From positions 124,001-188,000 of the forward strand of contig NZ_JOGO01000004.1 in NCBI RefSeq assembly GCF_000719475.1: 64,000 bases of DNA, in the 5' to 3' direction. Shown piece by piece: positions 17,751-25,632 of the stretch. Position 1 is the stretch's first letter; each line of letters starts with the position of its first letter. The stretch comes from Streptomyces sp. NRRL F-5630. GTDB lineage: Bacteria > Actinomycetota > Actinomycetes > Streptomycetales > Streptomycetaceae. A model generated the notes under the pieces. The model was not told the origin of the DNA. It saw nothing but the letters and a program-made list of their open reading frames with translations, and made no database searches. Made by a program: the position numbers and the translations under genes.

Positions 17751-18581
17751 TCAGCCGCGGACCGCGGTCAGGAAGACGTAGCCGCTCTCCGGGATGGACC
17801 CGAACTTGCGCATGAAGTCGAGGAGCGAAGCGGCCTGTTCCTCGCCCACCAGTTCGGCCAGCTTGTCGCGGACGGTCTCGACGGCGTCGGCCATGAGCCC
17901 GAGGGTGCGGATGACGTTGTCGGTGATGTCGGTGATCTCCACGTCGACGAACCCGTTGTCGGCCAGCGCCTTCCGGTACTCGTCCATCGTGCCCAGGGAG
18001 CGCACCCCGTAGTGCTCGACGACGTGGTCCAGGACCTCGCGGCCCTCAGGGGTGATCGGTTCGCGCTGGATGACGTCGGCGACGGCGAGGCGGCCGCCGG
18101 GGCGCAGGACGCGGGCCGCCTCGGACAGCACCTGCCCGCGGTCGGGCATGTGCCACATCGACTCGAACGCCCAGGCCGCGTCGAACGAGTCGTCGGGGAA
18201 AGGCATGTCCATGGCGTCGGCGTACTGGAACGTCGCCCGGTCGGCGAGTCCCGCCTCGGCCGCGAGCTTCGTGGCGTCCGACACCTGGATCCGGCTGATG
18301 GTGATGCCCACCACGTCCACGTCGCAGGTGCGGACGAGCCGTTGTGCGGGGTAGCCGATGCCGCAGCCGATGTCCAGAACCCGCTGGCCGGGCTGTGGGG
18401 CGAGACCCGAGATCATCAGGTCGGTGAGGCGGTCCGTGGCTTCTTCCACGGAACTGTCGTCGGCGTCGTTCTCCCAGTAGCCGTAGTGGATGTTGGGGCC
18501 CCACGCGGAACCGTAGATCCGGCCGAAACCGTCGTACACGTTGAGGACTTCGCGGTGCGCGGGAGACTGCTCGATCGTCAT
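17751..18581 (-). CDS. SAM-dependent small-molecule methyltransferase
   Basis: 276 residues from ATG 18581. Class I methyltransferase with motif I VLDIGCGIG (68-76), acidic loop YADAMDMPFPDDSFD and post-motif LRPGGRLAVADV. It resembles the RebM/ubiquinone-type O-methyltransferases of antibiotic pathways. In the proposed pathway it would form the methoxy group, after the conventional P450 hydroxylates the geranyl-derived methyl. It follows the prenyl-PP methyltransferase by 158 bp on the same strand and ends at a strong hairpin. Confidence 0.87.
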   Translation of the reverse strand: MTIEQSPAHREVLNVYDGFGRIYGSAWGPNIHYGYWENDADDSSVEEATDRLTDLMISGLAPQPGQRVLDIGCGIGYPAQRLVRTCDVDVVGITISRIQVSDATKLAAEAGLADRATFQYADAMDMPFPDDSFDAAWAFESMWHMPDRGQVLSEAARVLRPGGRLAVADVIQREPITPEGREVLDHVVEHYGVRSLGTMDEYRKALADNGFVDVEITDITDNVIRTLGLMADAVETVRDKLAELVGEEQAASLLDFMRKFGSIPESGYVFLTAVRG

Positions 18582-18739
18582 GAAGGACTCCGGGTGGTGG
18601 TGAAAGGGACGGGGGCCGGCGGGCGGTCGGCCCTGACGGTGGTGAGCCGGCGCGTGGTCGCGGCGGGAGTGAGGCGCGGACGAAACTCGATGCGCCGGGC
18701 TGGGCGGCCCCAGCCCGGCGTCATCCTGGGAACTCTTGC

Positions 18740-19651
18740 CTACTTCAGTTCGAAGCGCAGGAAGCCCAGCCGCACGCCCCCGGCCTGCCATTCCGCACCG
18801 AGCGCCTGGTTGGCGAGGAGAGATATCCGCAACTGCCTCCGGTCCACAGGCGAGAGACTGTCGTCGGTGTCCAGCATCGCCTTCGTCCAGGCGGCGCTCT
18901 CCTCCCAGAAGGGCGCGGTTTCCGCCGTCGCGTCCACGTCGTCGGCCAGTTCGAAGCCGGCGGCCTCCGCGGCCTTCACGTAGTCGAGCACCGTGGCCGG
19001 TTTCGTGTAGAAGTATTCGGCCCACACGTCCGCCCCATGGGGACGGGTGAGGAACACTTCCTCGATGCACACGCTCGCGCCGGGCCGGAGCACACGTGCC
19101 AGCCGCTGGAACCACCGAGGGCGGTCGAAGTATCCGCTGCTCTCGATCGCCACCGCCGCGTCATAGGGCGCGTCGTCCAGGGGCAGTTCCTTCGCGTCGC
19201 TGACCAGTGCCCGGACCCTCCCGTCCACGCCGCACTCCCGCGCGAAGCCCTCGACCACCGGCGCGTGTTCCGGCGCGTTGGTGACCGCCGTGACGTCGGC
19301 GCCGTATTCCTGCGCCCAGAAGAGCGAGCCCCCGCCCAGACCGCAGCCGACGTCCAGAACCCTGCCGGACAACCGCTGTTCAGCGTCCCAGATCTTGGCC
19401 GCGTACCGCAGCAGGTCCTCCTGGTGGCGCCGTATGCTGCCGCGAATGGCATCCGGTGCCGCGTCGTCGGCGCGCAGCGGCGGCTTGGTGGAGGCGTAGT
19501 GACCCACGTGGTAGTGAATCCTCGGCCCGGGCCCGTATTTACGGACGAGCCTGGCCGTTTTGTCGTCGTAGTACTGGCCGACCAGCTTCACCTCGTCCTG
19601 GGGGTCGGACACTGCTTGAGGTGAACTTGAAAGCTGATCCAGATTCGACAC
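18740..19651 (-). CDS. Geranyl-diphosphate C-methyltransferase-like protein (BezA-like)
   Basis: 303 residues from GTG 19651 with GGAGT 5 nt upstream. The stretch around 27-52 (YYDDKTARLV, then YGPGPRIHYHVGHY) is the hallmark of GPP C-methyltransferases such as the 2-methylisoborneol enzyme. Motif I is VLDVGCGLGGG (98-108). No terpene cyclase is nearby, so this is not a 2-MIB locus. Next to a UbiA prenyltransferase and a PABA N-oxygenase the best match is the GPP C6-methyltransferase BezA of benzastatin biosynthesis, which supplies the extra methyl on the prenyl unit. It lies 290 bp downstream of promoter module copy B. Confidence 0.85.
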   Translation of the reverse strand: MSNLDQLSSSPQAVSDPQDEVKLVGQYYDDKTARLVRKYGPGPRIHYHVGHYASTKPPLRADDAAPDAIRGSIRRHQEDLLRYAAKIWDAEQRLSGRVLDVGCGLGGGSLFWAQEYGADVTAVTNAPEHAPVVEGFARECGVDGRVRALVSDAKELPLDDAPYDAAVAIESSGYFDRPRWFQRLARVLRPGASVCIEEVFLTRPHGADVWAEYFYTKPATVLDYVKAAEAAGFELADDVDATAETAPFWEESAAWTKAMLDTDDSLSPVDRRQLRISLLANQALGAEWQAGGVRLGFLRFELK

Positions 19652-19939
19652 GGGTCACTCCTTCATAGCTCGGATGCTGACGGCATCGAAGGACGGTCCG
19701 CTTTGAGTGTTGACGGACGGTCTGCGTGGGGCGTTGCGCTCGCCCTGTTTCGGTTAATGCATCCGGACCGGCAGGGATTGCCGGGCCGGTTTCCGGTTTC
19801 CGGTTTCATAAACCGTGCCGACGGCTTTCGCGTGCGCGAGAGCCACCCGGCACTGAGACAACAGGCGATCCACGAAGCCGCTCTATGACCCGGAATTATG
19901 GGTGCCATTCAAATCGAGTGGCGCCCTCCATTGGATTCC

Positions 19940-20008
19940 ATCCTGGAGGGCGCCCTTGGTGGTGTCAACGATGCGGCGTTCGCGTTCTCCGGTTTAGGAA
20001 AAACCCCA
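19940..20008 (-). promoter_or_regulatory. Shared promoter/operator module, copy B (drives the two methyltransferases)
   Basis: Minus strand: box GGTTTTTCCTAAACC (20005-19991), -35 TTGACA (19968-19963), a 17-bp spacer, and -10 CAGGAT (19945-19940). All elements, spacing and orientation match copy A at 15720-15788, and both lie 280-290 bp upstream of a minus-strand start codon. The start site should be near 19933. Confidence 0.72.
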
Positions 20009-20042
20009 GGAACGGCACAGGACTCGATTCGGTCCGCTCCAC

Positions 20043-20070
20043 GGTGCGGCGACCGCCGGGTCGCCGCACC
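20043..20070 (-). terminator. 12-bp perfect hairpin downstream of the LuxR regulator
   Basis: Arms GGTGCGGCGACC (20043-20054) and GGTCGCCGCACC (20059-20070) form a perfect stem with a GCCG loop. It lies about 200 bp past the LuxR stop and 35 bp before promoter module B, so it would insulate the regulator transcript from the methyltransferase promoter. Confidence 0.6.
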
Positions 20071-20267
20071 TAGGCGGTTCCCAAGGCTGCGTACGGGCCG
20101 CTCTGTCGGGACACGGGCGTGGCTGTCGGGCCGGCGTCCGACGGGCACACGACTTCCTGTGGTGCCCGCCTCGCCCCGCAGCTGTGTGAGCCGGGCGCCG
20201 GGCGGCTCGGTGGCGGCCGGATAAACTCGGCGGCCGGAGGAACTCGGGCCACGAGCCGGCTCCACGA

Positions 20268-20549
20268 CTAATCCACGGTTTCGCGGACGGTGCGCGGCGG
20301 CCACGCATCCGTTCGCAGGATCTGGAGGACGAAGGCCCGCGAAACCAACGCGACGCGATTCGGCGCCTGAAGCTTGTCGGACATGACGCGGACGTGGTAG
20401 TCGATGGTCTTCGAGCTGAGATACAGCTCCCTGGAAAGCCGCCCACTGGATAACCCTGCCGCGATACCCTCCAGAATTCTGATCTGGATTGAGCTGGGCT
20501 CCCAGTCAACCCGCTCTGATATTCCGCAACCGCTCTGATCAATATCCAT
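20268..20549 (-). CDS. Small LuxR-type (GerE-domain) regulator with a TTA codon
   Basis: 93 residues from ATG 20549, essentially one LuxR/GerE helix-turn-helix: ILEGIAAGLSSGRLSRELYLSSKTIDYHVRVMSDKL is broken here into ILEGIAAGLSSGRLSREL and SSKTIDYHVRVMSDKL. No receiver, PAS or ligand domain is present. Codon 33 (Leu) is TTA (plus-strand TAA at 20451-20453), the rare Streptomyces codon that makes expression depend on bldA tRNA. Position and domain make it the likely activator of the two shared promoter modules. In-frame sequence upstream to 21038 is Arg/Ser-rich and not family-like, so I used the internal ATG. Confidence 0.78.
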   Translation of the reverse strand: MDIDQSGCGISERVDWEPSSIQIRILEGIAAGLSSGRLSRELYLSSKTIDYHVRVMSDKLQAPNRVALVSRAFVLQILRTDAWPPRTVRETVD

Positions 20550-22990
20550 GGCACCCGTCCATTTCACACAGCCCCTGTCGGCCGCGCTTCGGATGATCTG
20601 ACCGCTGGTCGATATTTTTCGTTGAGTGATGCCCGGGTGGGCAAGGACCGAGCGCTTGTCGTTGACCCCTGACCGAGCGAGGCCGACGCCGTGATCACCA
20701 GCAGGTGAGTCGGCCGGGAGGCGCGAGACCACCACACGGAGAGGGTCATGTGGCGCTCTGCCCGAGCGTCTGCGGGCGGGGAGGGTGTGCCTACCGGCCG
20801 GCCTCGCTGCGGCCCGCCACGCCCACGAGAGGAGGGAGTGCCACCTTTCGGGAGAACGTCGCCTCAGTCGCGAGCTTCCGGCCGAGCCGGGCGCTCCTCC
20901 CGTCTCGGGGCGAGCCCGGCGCCCGTCCCGCTCGGGTCCAGGTACAACCAGTAGGACCGCTGACGGCGCCGTCGTCCACGCGAGGGCGAAGCCCCGCCTG
21001 TCAGTGGTGAGCTGTCGAGGACTCAGAAAAGCTCCCACCGCCGTCCGCTGCCCTCGTCATCACCCGGCGCCAGGGCTGTCGCGGTTGGCGAAGGGGCGAT
21101 CGCGGGTCGCGAAGTGTCGGTGCCCCCGGGTCGCTGGTCGACACCTCGACCGGGACCGCACCGGACGCTGACTGCGGCGAGGGCGCTCGTTCGCCCCGAG
21201 GGCCGACAGCCACCTGTAGCGGCACGGTGCCCGGACTGCCGGGCAGTCCGCCGCGAGCTTCCAGGCGGTCGTGCCGGCAAACCGTCGGCCTTCGGCCGCG
21301 GCGCTTTCGAGCAGCGCACCACTGTCGAGGGCTCCACCGGACGAGCCCGGCAGGCGGCACGATCTGGTTGCCCACTGTGCCGGGCGACTGACCGCCTTCC
21401 TCGCCGCCACCCTCGTCCGGTGAGGGGCATCCGGGAGGAACGGCCCCTCCGTCACGGCCCGGGCGCGGCACCCGGGGGGCTCCCCAGTGCGGCGGGCGTG
21501 ACCACCTCCCGCCGCCCCCGGCGCGGACTTCGAGCAGCGCGGAACCGTCAAGGCCGTCGTCGGCACGGTGACGGCACGGCCCGTGGTCCTGGACCGGCAG
21601 AGGGCCGACCTGCCCCTGCGTCTCGTTCTCGTGGTGGACCTGCACGCGGTGCTCGGGAGCGGAGCGGATGACAGAAGGGAACTGTCATGCGTGGGGAGCA
21701 TTGTGGGGGCTACTCCTGTCGGGATGTCGCACCTAGGGGCGGTGCGGTCACGCGGTGCCATCGACGATGCGGTCGCGCGGGAAGGCTGGTCAGCGTTCGC
21801 GGGCGTGTCCCCCGGGACGCCCTCCGGAGGGTGTTTCCGGTCCCCGCAGGTGCTCCTTTTGAGGGGAAGCGTCACCGCCGTACGTGCGGGACCAGGTGAA
21901 GCGAGAGAACGTGATGCGGGGGGGCGACGCGAGGTCTGCATTCAGCGCTTCTCTTCTTCAGCCTCCCGCGTGGCCCACTCGGAAATGAATGAGGAAAGCA
22001 TCAAGCAGTCGTCAAAACAGCGAAGATCGCGCGCTCATGCAATGACACCCTGGCCTTTTGTCTTCCGCTTCTCCATGCTTCGTCGCGAAGGGGAACGAGG
22101 CACGAGCAACGGGCGGTGCCGGAATACCCGGCGTCATCGCGAGTGGTCCAAGTTCCTTTCCTGAGTTCGGCGGACTACCGGAATGGAGCTACTGGCTGTG
22201 AGTGTCTGCGACCCCTTCCAGCCGTGTCAACGACAGCTGGCGGGCCTGGCGGAATCCGCGCCACGCAAGCGGGCGCGCAGACACACACCCCCTCGGGGCT
22301 GAAGTACCGACCTCTGAACACGCTTTGGCCTGGCATGGGCGTTTTCGGACTCATGCGCGTTTACCACCGCCATTCGCTGAATCTCACAGTCGACGGCGCA
22401 GATTACCCACTCTGCAATACCGGGTTGACCAGTGCTGTCGACCGCCTCCCACCGCAGCGCCCCCTGCCTGCCGGTTGAGGGAATCCGGGCCGGAAACGGG
22501 CTGGAGAGAACGGCATTCGGGCATCTGTCACGCTCAAGAGGAGAGTTCCCTCTTCCAGCCGTGACCGAAATCGAATGCCCCCCTCCCCCTCTGCCCGGCA
22601 CCGCCTTCACACGTGTCCCTCCAGCCGGGTAAACGGCCCGCCACGCGGCGATGAACCGCACGAAAGCCCACGGTGAGCAGGTCGGCGTCGGCACCCGTCG
22701 GCCACTCACGCGCGGGTACCGACCCCAGGGTCCGACGCCGTGCGGGCAAGACTCGGGGGGATAGGGGCGCGCAGGGCGCCCGCGGTGCGCGCGCCAGGAG
22801 GTCGGCGCGGAGCCACCGAGCCTTTCCCCACCCGCGCCTGCGGTGTCGAGGTGTGCGATGGGGACAACGTGGGCGAGGCACGTCGTGCTCCACCGCTGGG
22901 ACCCTGCCGTACTCAGGGCCGCTCAGCGTCTGCTCACGCTTCAGGCGGGCCTCGCCAGGCAGCCGACATCCGTGTCATCGGTGAGGCAGA
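20550..22990. other. 2.4-kb region without a convincing gene
   Basis: Open frames here are Arg/Pro/Ser-rich on both strands and match nothing I recognise. Near 21530-21660 on the plus strand a stretch with hydrophobic, strand-like composition (GTVTARPVVLDR, then LPLRLVLVVDLHAVLG) may be the tail of a decayed gene. Around 21960-22120 the sequence becomes less GC-rich. The dispersed 91-bp repeat (20801-20891) lies at the left. I read this as degenerate flanking DNA. Confidence 0.45.
20801..20891 (-). repeat. Dispersed 91-bp repeat, copy 2
   Basis: In reverse complement this aligns without gaps to 5085-5175 at about 80% identity by eye. It lies about 250 bp upstream of the LuxR regulator start. 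The two copies are inverted relative to each other. Confidence 0.7.
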
Positions 22991-23059
22991 GCGCGGGAGT
23001 CTTCCTCGTCGCCGAACAGCTGCCTCAACCGGGCACCTTGCCGTCGGGGAACCTCAGCC

Positions 23060-23470
23060 GGGGTGGGCTGCGAGACGGTCTTCGCCCGCCCGTGGACGGG
23101 GCGAAACAGCCGTTCCGGCGAGCACCAGGCCGTTCGACCGCGACCACGCCGAGACGTCCACGGCCAGGACCAGACACCTGTCCGCGACCCGCGGGTAAGG
23201 GCAGTCCAGCCGGCAGCGACCGCAGCCGGTCGGCATCGATCCGTCCCTGGTCAAGCGGTCGTACATTGTCCCGCACCCGCCTCGATGCTCGGGCAGAAAC
23301 GGGAGTTCGACTGCCGAGTGCACCGCACCCGGCGCACACACCACCCCGTCCGCCAGCTCGAACGGCTCATCACCCCGCGCAGTCAGACACGCTGACAACT
23401 CGCCCCGGAAGCATGGCCCTTCGGCGGACACTTCCCTCTCAGCAGCATCAGGCAGCAGACTCCCCCTCAT
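23060..23470 (-). pseudogene. Frameshifted N-terminal remnant of an actinomycete IS transposase
   Basis: Read from 23470, the minus strand shows ELSACLTARGDEPFELADG, then a stretch equivalent to EHRGGCGTMYDRL. The match switches frame to DQGRIDADRLR...AGLPLP, switches back to LVLAVDVSAW, and in a third frame shows RLFRPVHGRAKTVSQ. From memory, this order matches a transposase family common in Streptomyces (CLTARGDALFEL, LNQGRID, GRLVLAADVSPWLRP, HTYGRGK). At least two frameshifts are present, and the C-terminal two-thirds is missing. No terminal inverted repeats could be identified. Confidence 0.7.
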
Positions 23471-23656
23471 GGCCTTCGCTCTGAACGATGCGCTTGGCCA
23501 GAGCAGATGATCAGACGAAGGCCGTCGCAACGTCCGGCGGATACCCAGGTCAACGCCCCAGTTCGAGACGCATTCCGACGAATAGACTCTCGCGCAGGTC
23601 GGCCCGCCCTTCCGCCTTCGCGTGAGGTCTGGGAGACGCGCCGTCGGCGTGGGTGA

Positions 23657-24007
23657 TCAGTCTCCCTGAGACCAAGCAGCGCTCGGCAGTGACAGGTAGA
23701 CACCGAAGCCGACGAGCCCGGTCGCAGCGCGGATGCCGGCGTGGAGCGCATCCACGCGCTCTTGGCGGTTGGCTTCCCTGCTGGCGGACCACTTGGACTT
23801 GACCTCGATCACCACCGTCAGGCCGCTACGGTCCAGCGGGCTCAGCGGCCGGAAGCGGATCTCGACATCCCCCGGTCGCAGCTCGCCGTCGTACGGCTCC
23901 TCAGGGCACTCCACAGCCAGCGATACCAGATGCGGCAGCACCGAGCCGAGTTCGCGTAACTGGGACTCGGGCACCGTAGGCGCATAGGTCACTTCGACAA
24001 GCGGCAT
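23657..24007 (-). CDS. Small tautomerase-like conserved protein
   Basis: 116 residues from ATG 24007. It begins Met-Pro (MPLVEVTYAPTV), which would expose Pro2, the catalytic base of the tautomerase superfamily. It continues with strand-helix patterning (VEIRFRPLSPLD, then LTVVIEVKSKW) like 4-oxalocrotonate tautomerase or CHMI relatives. An upstream in-frame ATG at 24079 would bury Pro2, which favours 24007. No obvious partner gene; substrate unknown. Confidence 0.6.
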   Translation of the reverse strand: MPLVEVTYAPTVPESQLRELGSVLPHLVSLAVECPEEPYDGELRPGDVEIRFRPLSPLDRSGLTVVIEVKSKWSASREANRQERVDALHAGIRAATGLVGFGVYLSLPSAAWSQGD

Positions 24008-24227
24008 TCTCGACACCCTAATGCAGGCGCTGTTTCTCGGATCATGCCTCTGCTCTGAGAGCCGGCTTACTCGGGTCAAGGATCATGAGCACGCTCACTG
24101 CCGCCTTCACAGTCGCCGTTCGCGACCGTGGTCCTCGGTGACAGGGCGTACGCATGGGCGAAGGCGGTGAGGGGAACTGGAGGCAGGGGAGCATGCTCGG
24201 CGGCGGATCGTAGCCCCCCTTTTCCCT

Positions 24228-24246
24228 ATATGTCCGGTTGACATAT
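24228..24246. promoter_or_regulatory. Inverted repeat, candidate operator
   Basis: ATATGTC-CGGTT-GACATAT is a perfect 7-bp inverted repeat with a 5-bp spacer, AT-rich against its surroundings. It lies between the divergent tautomerase-like gene (start 24007) and the FAD oxidoreductase (start 24418). Confidence 0.4.
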
Positions 24247-24417
24247 GCCGGGCCGCTGTGAGACTGGGTGGACACGGTTCCGCCGTCGGCTCACGCGGCG
24301 CGGAGCCTGCCGATACCGCCCACCGGATCCGGCCGCCCACTCGTTCGCGGTGGCGACGGATGAACCCGATTTCTGCTCCGCAGGGGGACAGTCCCGGACG
24401 CGAAGTGAGGCGATCGC

Positions 24418-25518
24418 ATGAACCGGATTCCCGAGGTGGCCGTGGTAGGAGCCGGCATCGTCGGACTGTGCACCGCCTACGCGCTGGCCGAGCGCGGCAC
24501 GGCGGTGCGCGTCTACGAAAGCGGCGTTCCGGGCCACGGGCAGTCCAGTGGCCAGTCCCGCATCTTCCGCCACGCGCACGACGACCCCCGCCTCGTCGAG
24601 TTCACGCGGCAGGGCCGCGCCGTCTGGGACGAATGGGCGGATCGGCTGGGCGTCGAGATGATCTCCCCTGACGGAGTGGTCGCCCTGGGCGGTCCCGTAC
24701 CCGAAAGGCTGCGCATCCTGCGGGATACCGGCGGCATACCCGTACGGACAGTGGACAGCGCCGGGCTTCACGCCCGCATGCCGCTGCTCGCCGACTACAG
24801 CGGGCCCGCGATGCTCGATGAGGGCGGTGGCGCCATCCGGACCCGTGTCGCGATCGAGAGCCTGACCAACGCGCTGGGTGACGCGGTGGTCACCGAAGAA
24901 GTCGTCTCGGTGCATCCGACGGACCACGGCACGGTGGAGGTGCTCAGCACCGCCGGCCGCGAGGAGTACGCGACGGCCGTGGTGTGCGCGGGCACGGGCA
25001 CGGCGCGACTGGCGCGCACCGTGGGTCTCTCCCTGCCCGTACAGCCGGCAGCCCACGTCCGCCTCACCTTCGAGGTCAGGGGAGCGCCCCCGGAACGGGT
25101 CGCCTGCCTGCAGGACAGTAGCGGCGACTTCGGTGAGGTGGGTGTCTATGCGGCTCCCTATCCGGGCAACAGCCGCTACGCGGTGGGCCTCAGCCAAACG
25201 GTGGAGGTACGGGAGGACGGCAGCTTCGCCGACCCCGACGCACTGGTGGCGCTCAACGACCGCGCCCGCGCCTACGTCTCCCGGGCCTTGCCCGGCCTCG
25301 ACCCCGAGCCCGCCGAGTACCTGCACTGCTGGGTGACGAGCCTGCCGTGGAGCGAAGACGGCATGGCGGTCTGGGAGGCCGACGGGATCTTCTTCGCCGC
25401 TGGGCACAACCTGTTCAAGCAGGCGCCCCGACTCGGGCGGGCACTGGCCGGCGCGGCCGTTGGCGAGGGGCTCGAGGAGGACCTGCGTCCGGCCGCGGCA
25501 CTCGGCCGGCCCCGCTGA
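24418..25518 (+). CDS. FAD-dependent amine oxidase-like protein (DAO / monomeric sarcosine oxidase family)
   Basis: 366 residues. The N-terminal FAD-binding Rossmann motif is VVGAGIVGLCTAYALAERG, followed by GHGQSSGQSRIFRHAHDD, typical of the DAO/MSOX family where a nearby residue covalently binds FAD. C-terminal DGIFFAAGHNLFKQAPRLG resembles the FAD-contact region. These enzymes oxidise N-methyl amino acids or other secondary amines to imines, releasing H2O2 and often formaldehyde. The formaldehyde dehydrogenase encoded 4 kb downstream is a plausible but unproven metabolic partner. Confidence 0.85.
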   Translation: MNRIPEVAVVGAGIVGLCTAYALAERGTAVRVYESGVPGHGQSSGQSRIFRHAHDDPRLVEFTRQGRAVWDEWADRLGVEMISPDGVVALGGPVPERLRILRDTGGIPVRTVDSAGLHARMPLLADYSGPAMLDEGGGAIRTRVAIESLTNALGDAVVTEEVVSVHPTDHGTVEVLSTAGREEYATAVVCAGTGTARLARTVGLSLPVQPAAHVRLTFEVRGAPPERVACLQDSSGDFGEVGVYAAPYPGNSRYAVGLSQTVEVREDGSFADPDALVALNDRARAYVSRALPGLDPEPAEYLHCWVTSLPWSEDGMAVWEADGIFFAAGHNLFKQAPRLGRALAGAAVGEGLEEDLRPAAALGRPR

Positions 25519-25541
25519 ACGTCCCGACCTCGCTTTCGGCT

Positions 25542-25623
25542 CGGGACCGGTGGTCGGCGTTCTCGGCCACCGCGACATCCAGCGGGATCGGTGGTCGGCG
25601 TTCTCGGCCACCGCGACATCCAG
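25542..25623 (+). repeat. 41-bp tandem duplication, two copies
   Basis: The unit 25542-25582 is repeated immediately at 25583-25623 with one substitution (GGGACCGG versus GGGATCGG). It lies between the oxidase stop and the aldo/keto reductase SD and shifts the distance between them. The near identity implies a recent duplication. Confidence 0.9.
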
Positions 25624-25632
25624 GAGGAAGCC

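Noticed and set aside
18740..19651. 2-methylisoborneol-type methyltransferase locus
   Set aside because: The methyltransferase resembles the 2-MIB enzyme, but no terpene cyclase or cyclic-nucleotide-binding protein is adjacent. The neighbours instead fit a prenylated PABA pathway.
21060..21941. A 293-codon minus-strand frame and an overlapping 186-codon plus-strand frame
   Set aside because: Both are rich in Arg, Pro, Ser and Thr, lack a good SD and show no recognisable domain or secondary-structure pattern. They could hide decayed coding sequence but cannot be supported as genes.
22227..22709. 160-codon minus-strand frame in the gene-poor region
   Set aside because: No family resemblance, no SD and unusual composition; counted as non-coding.
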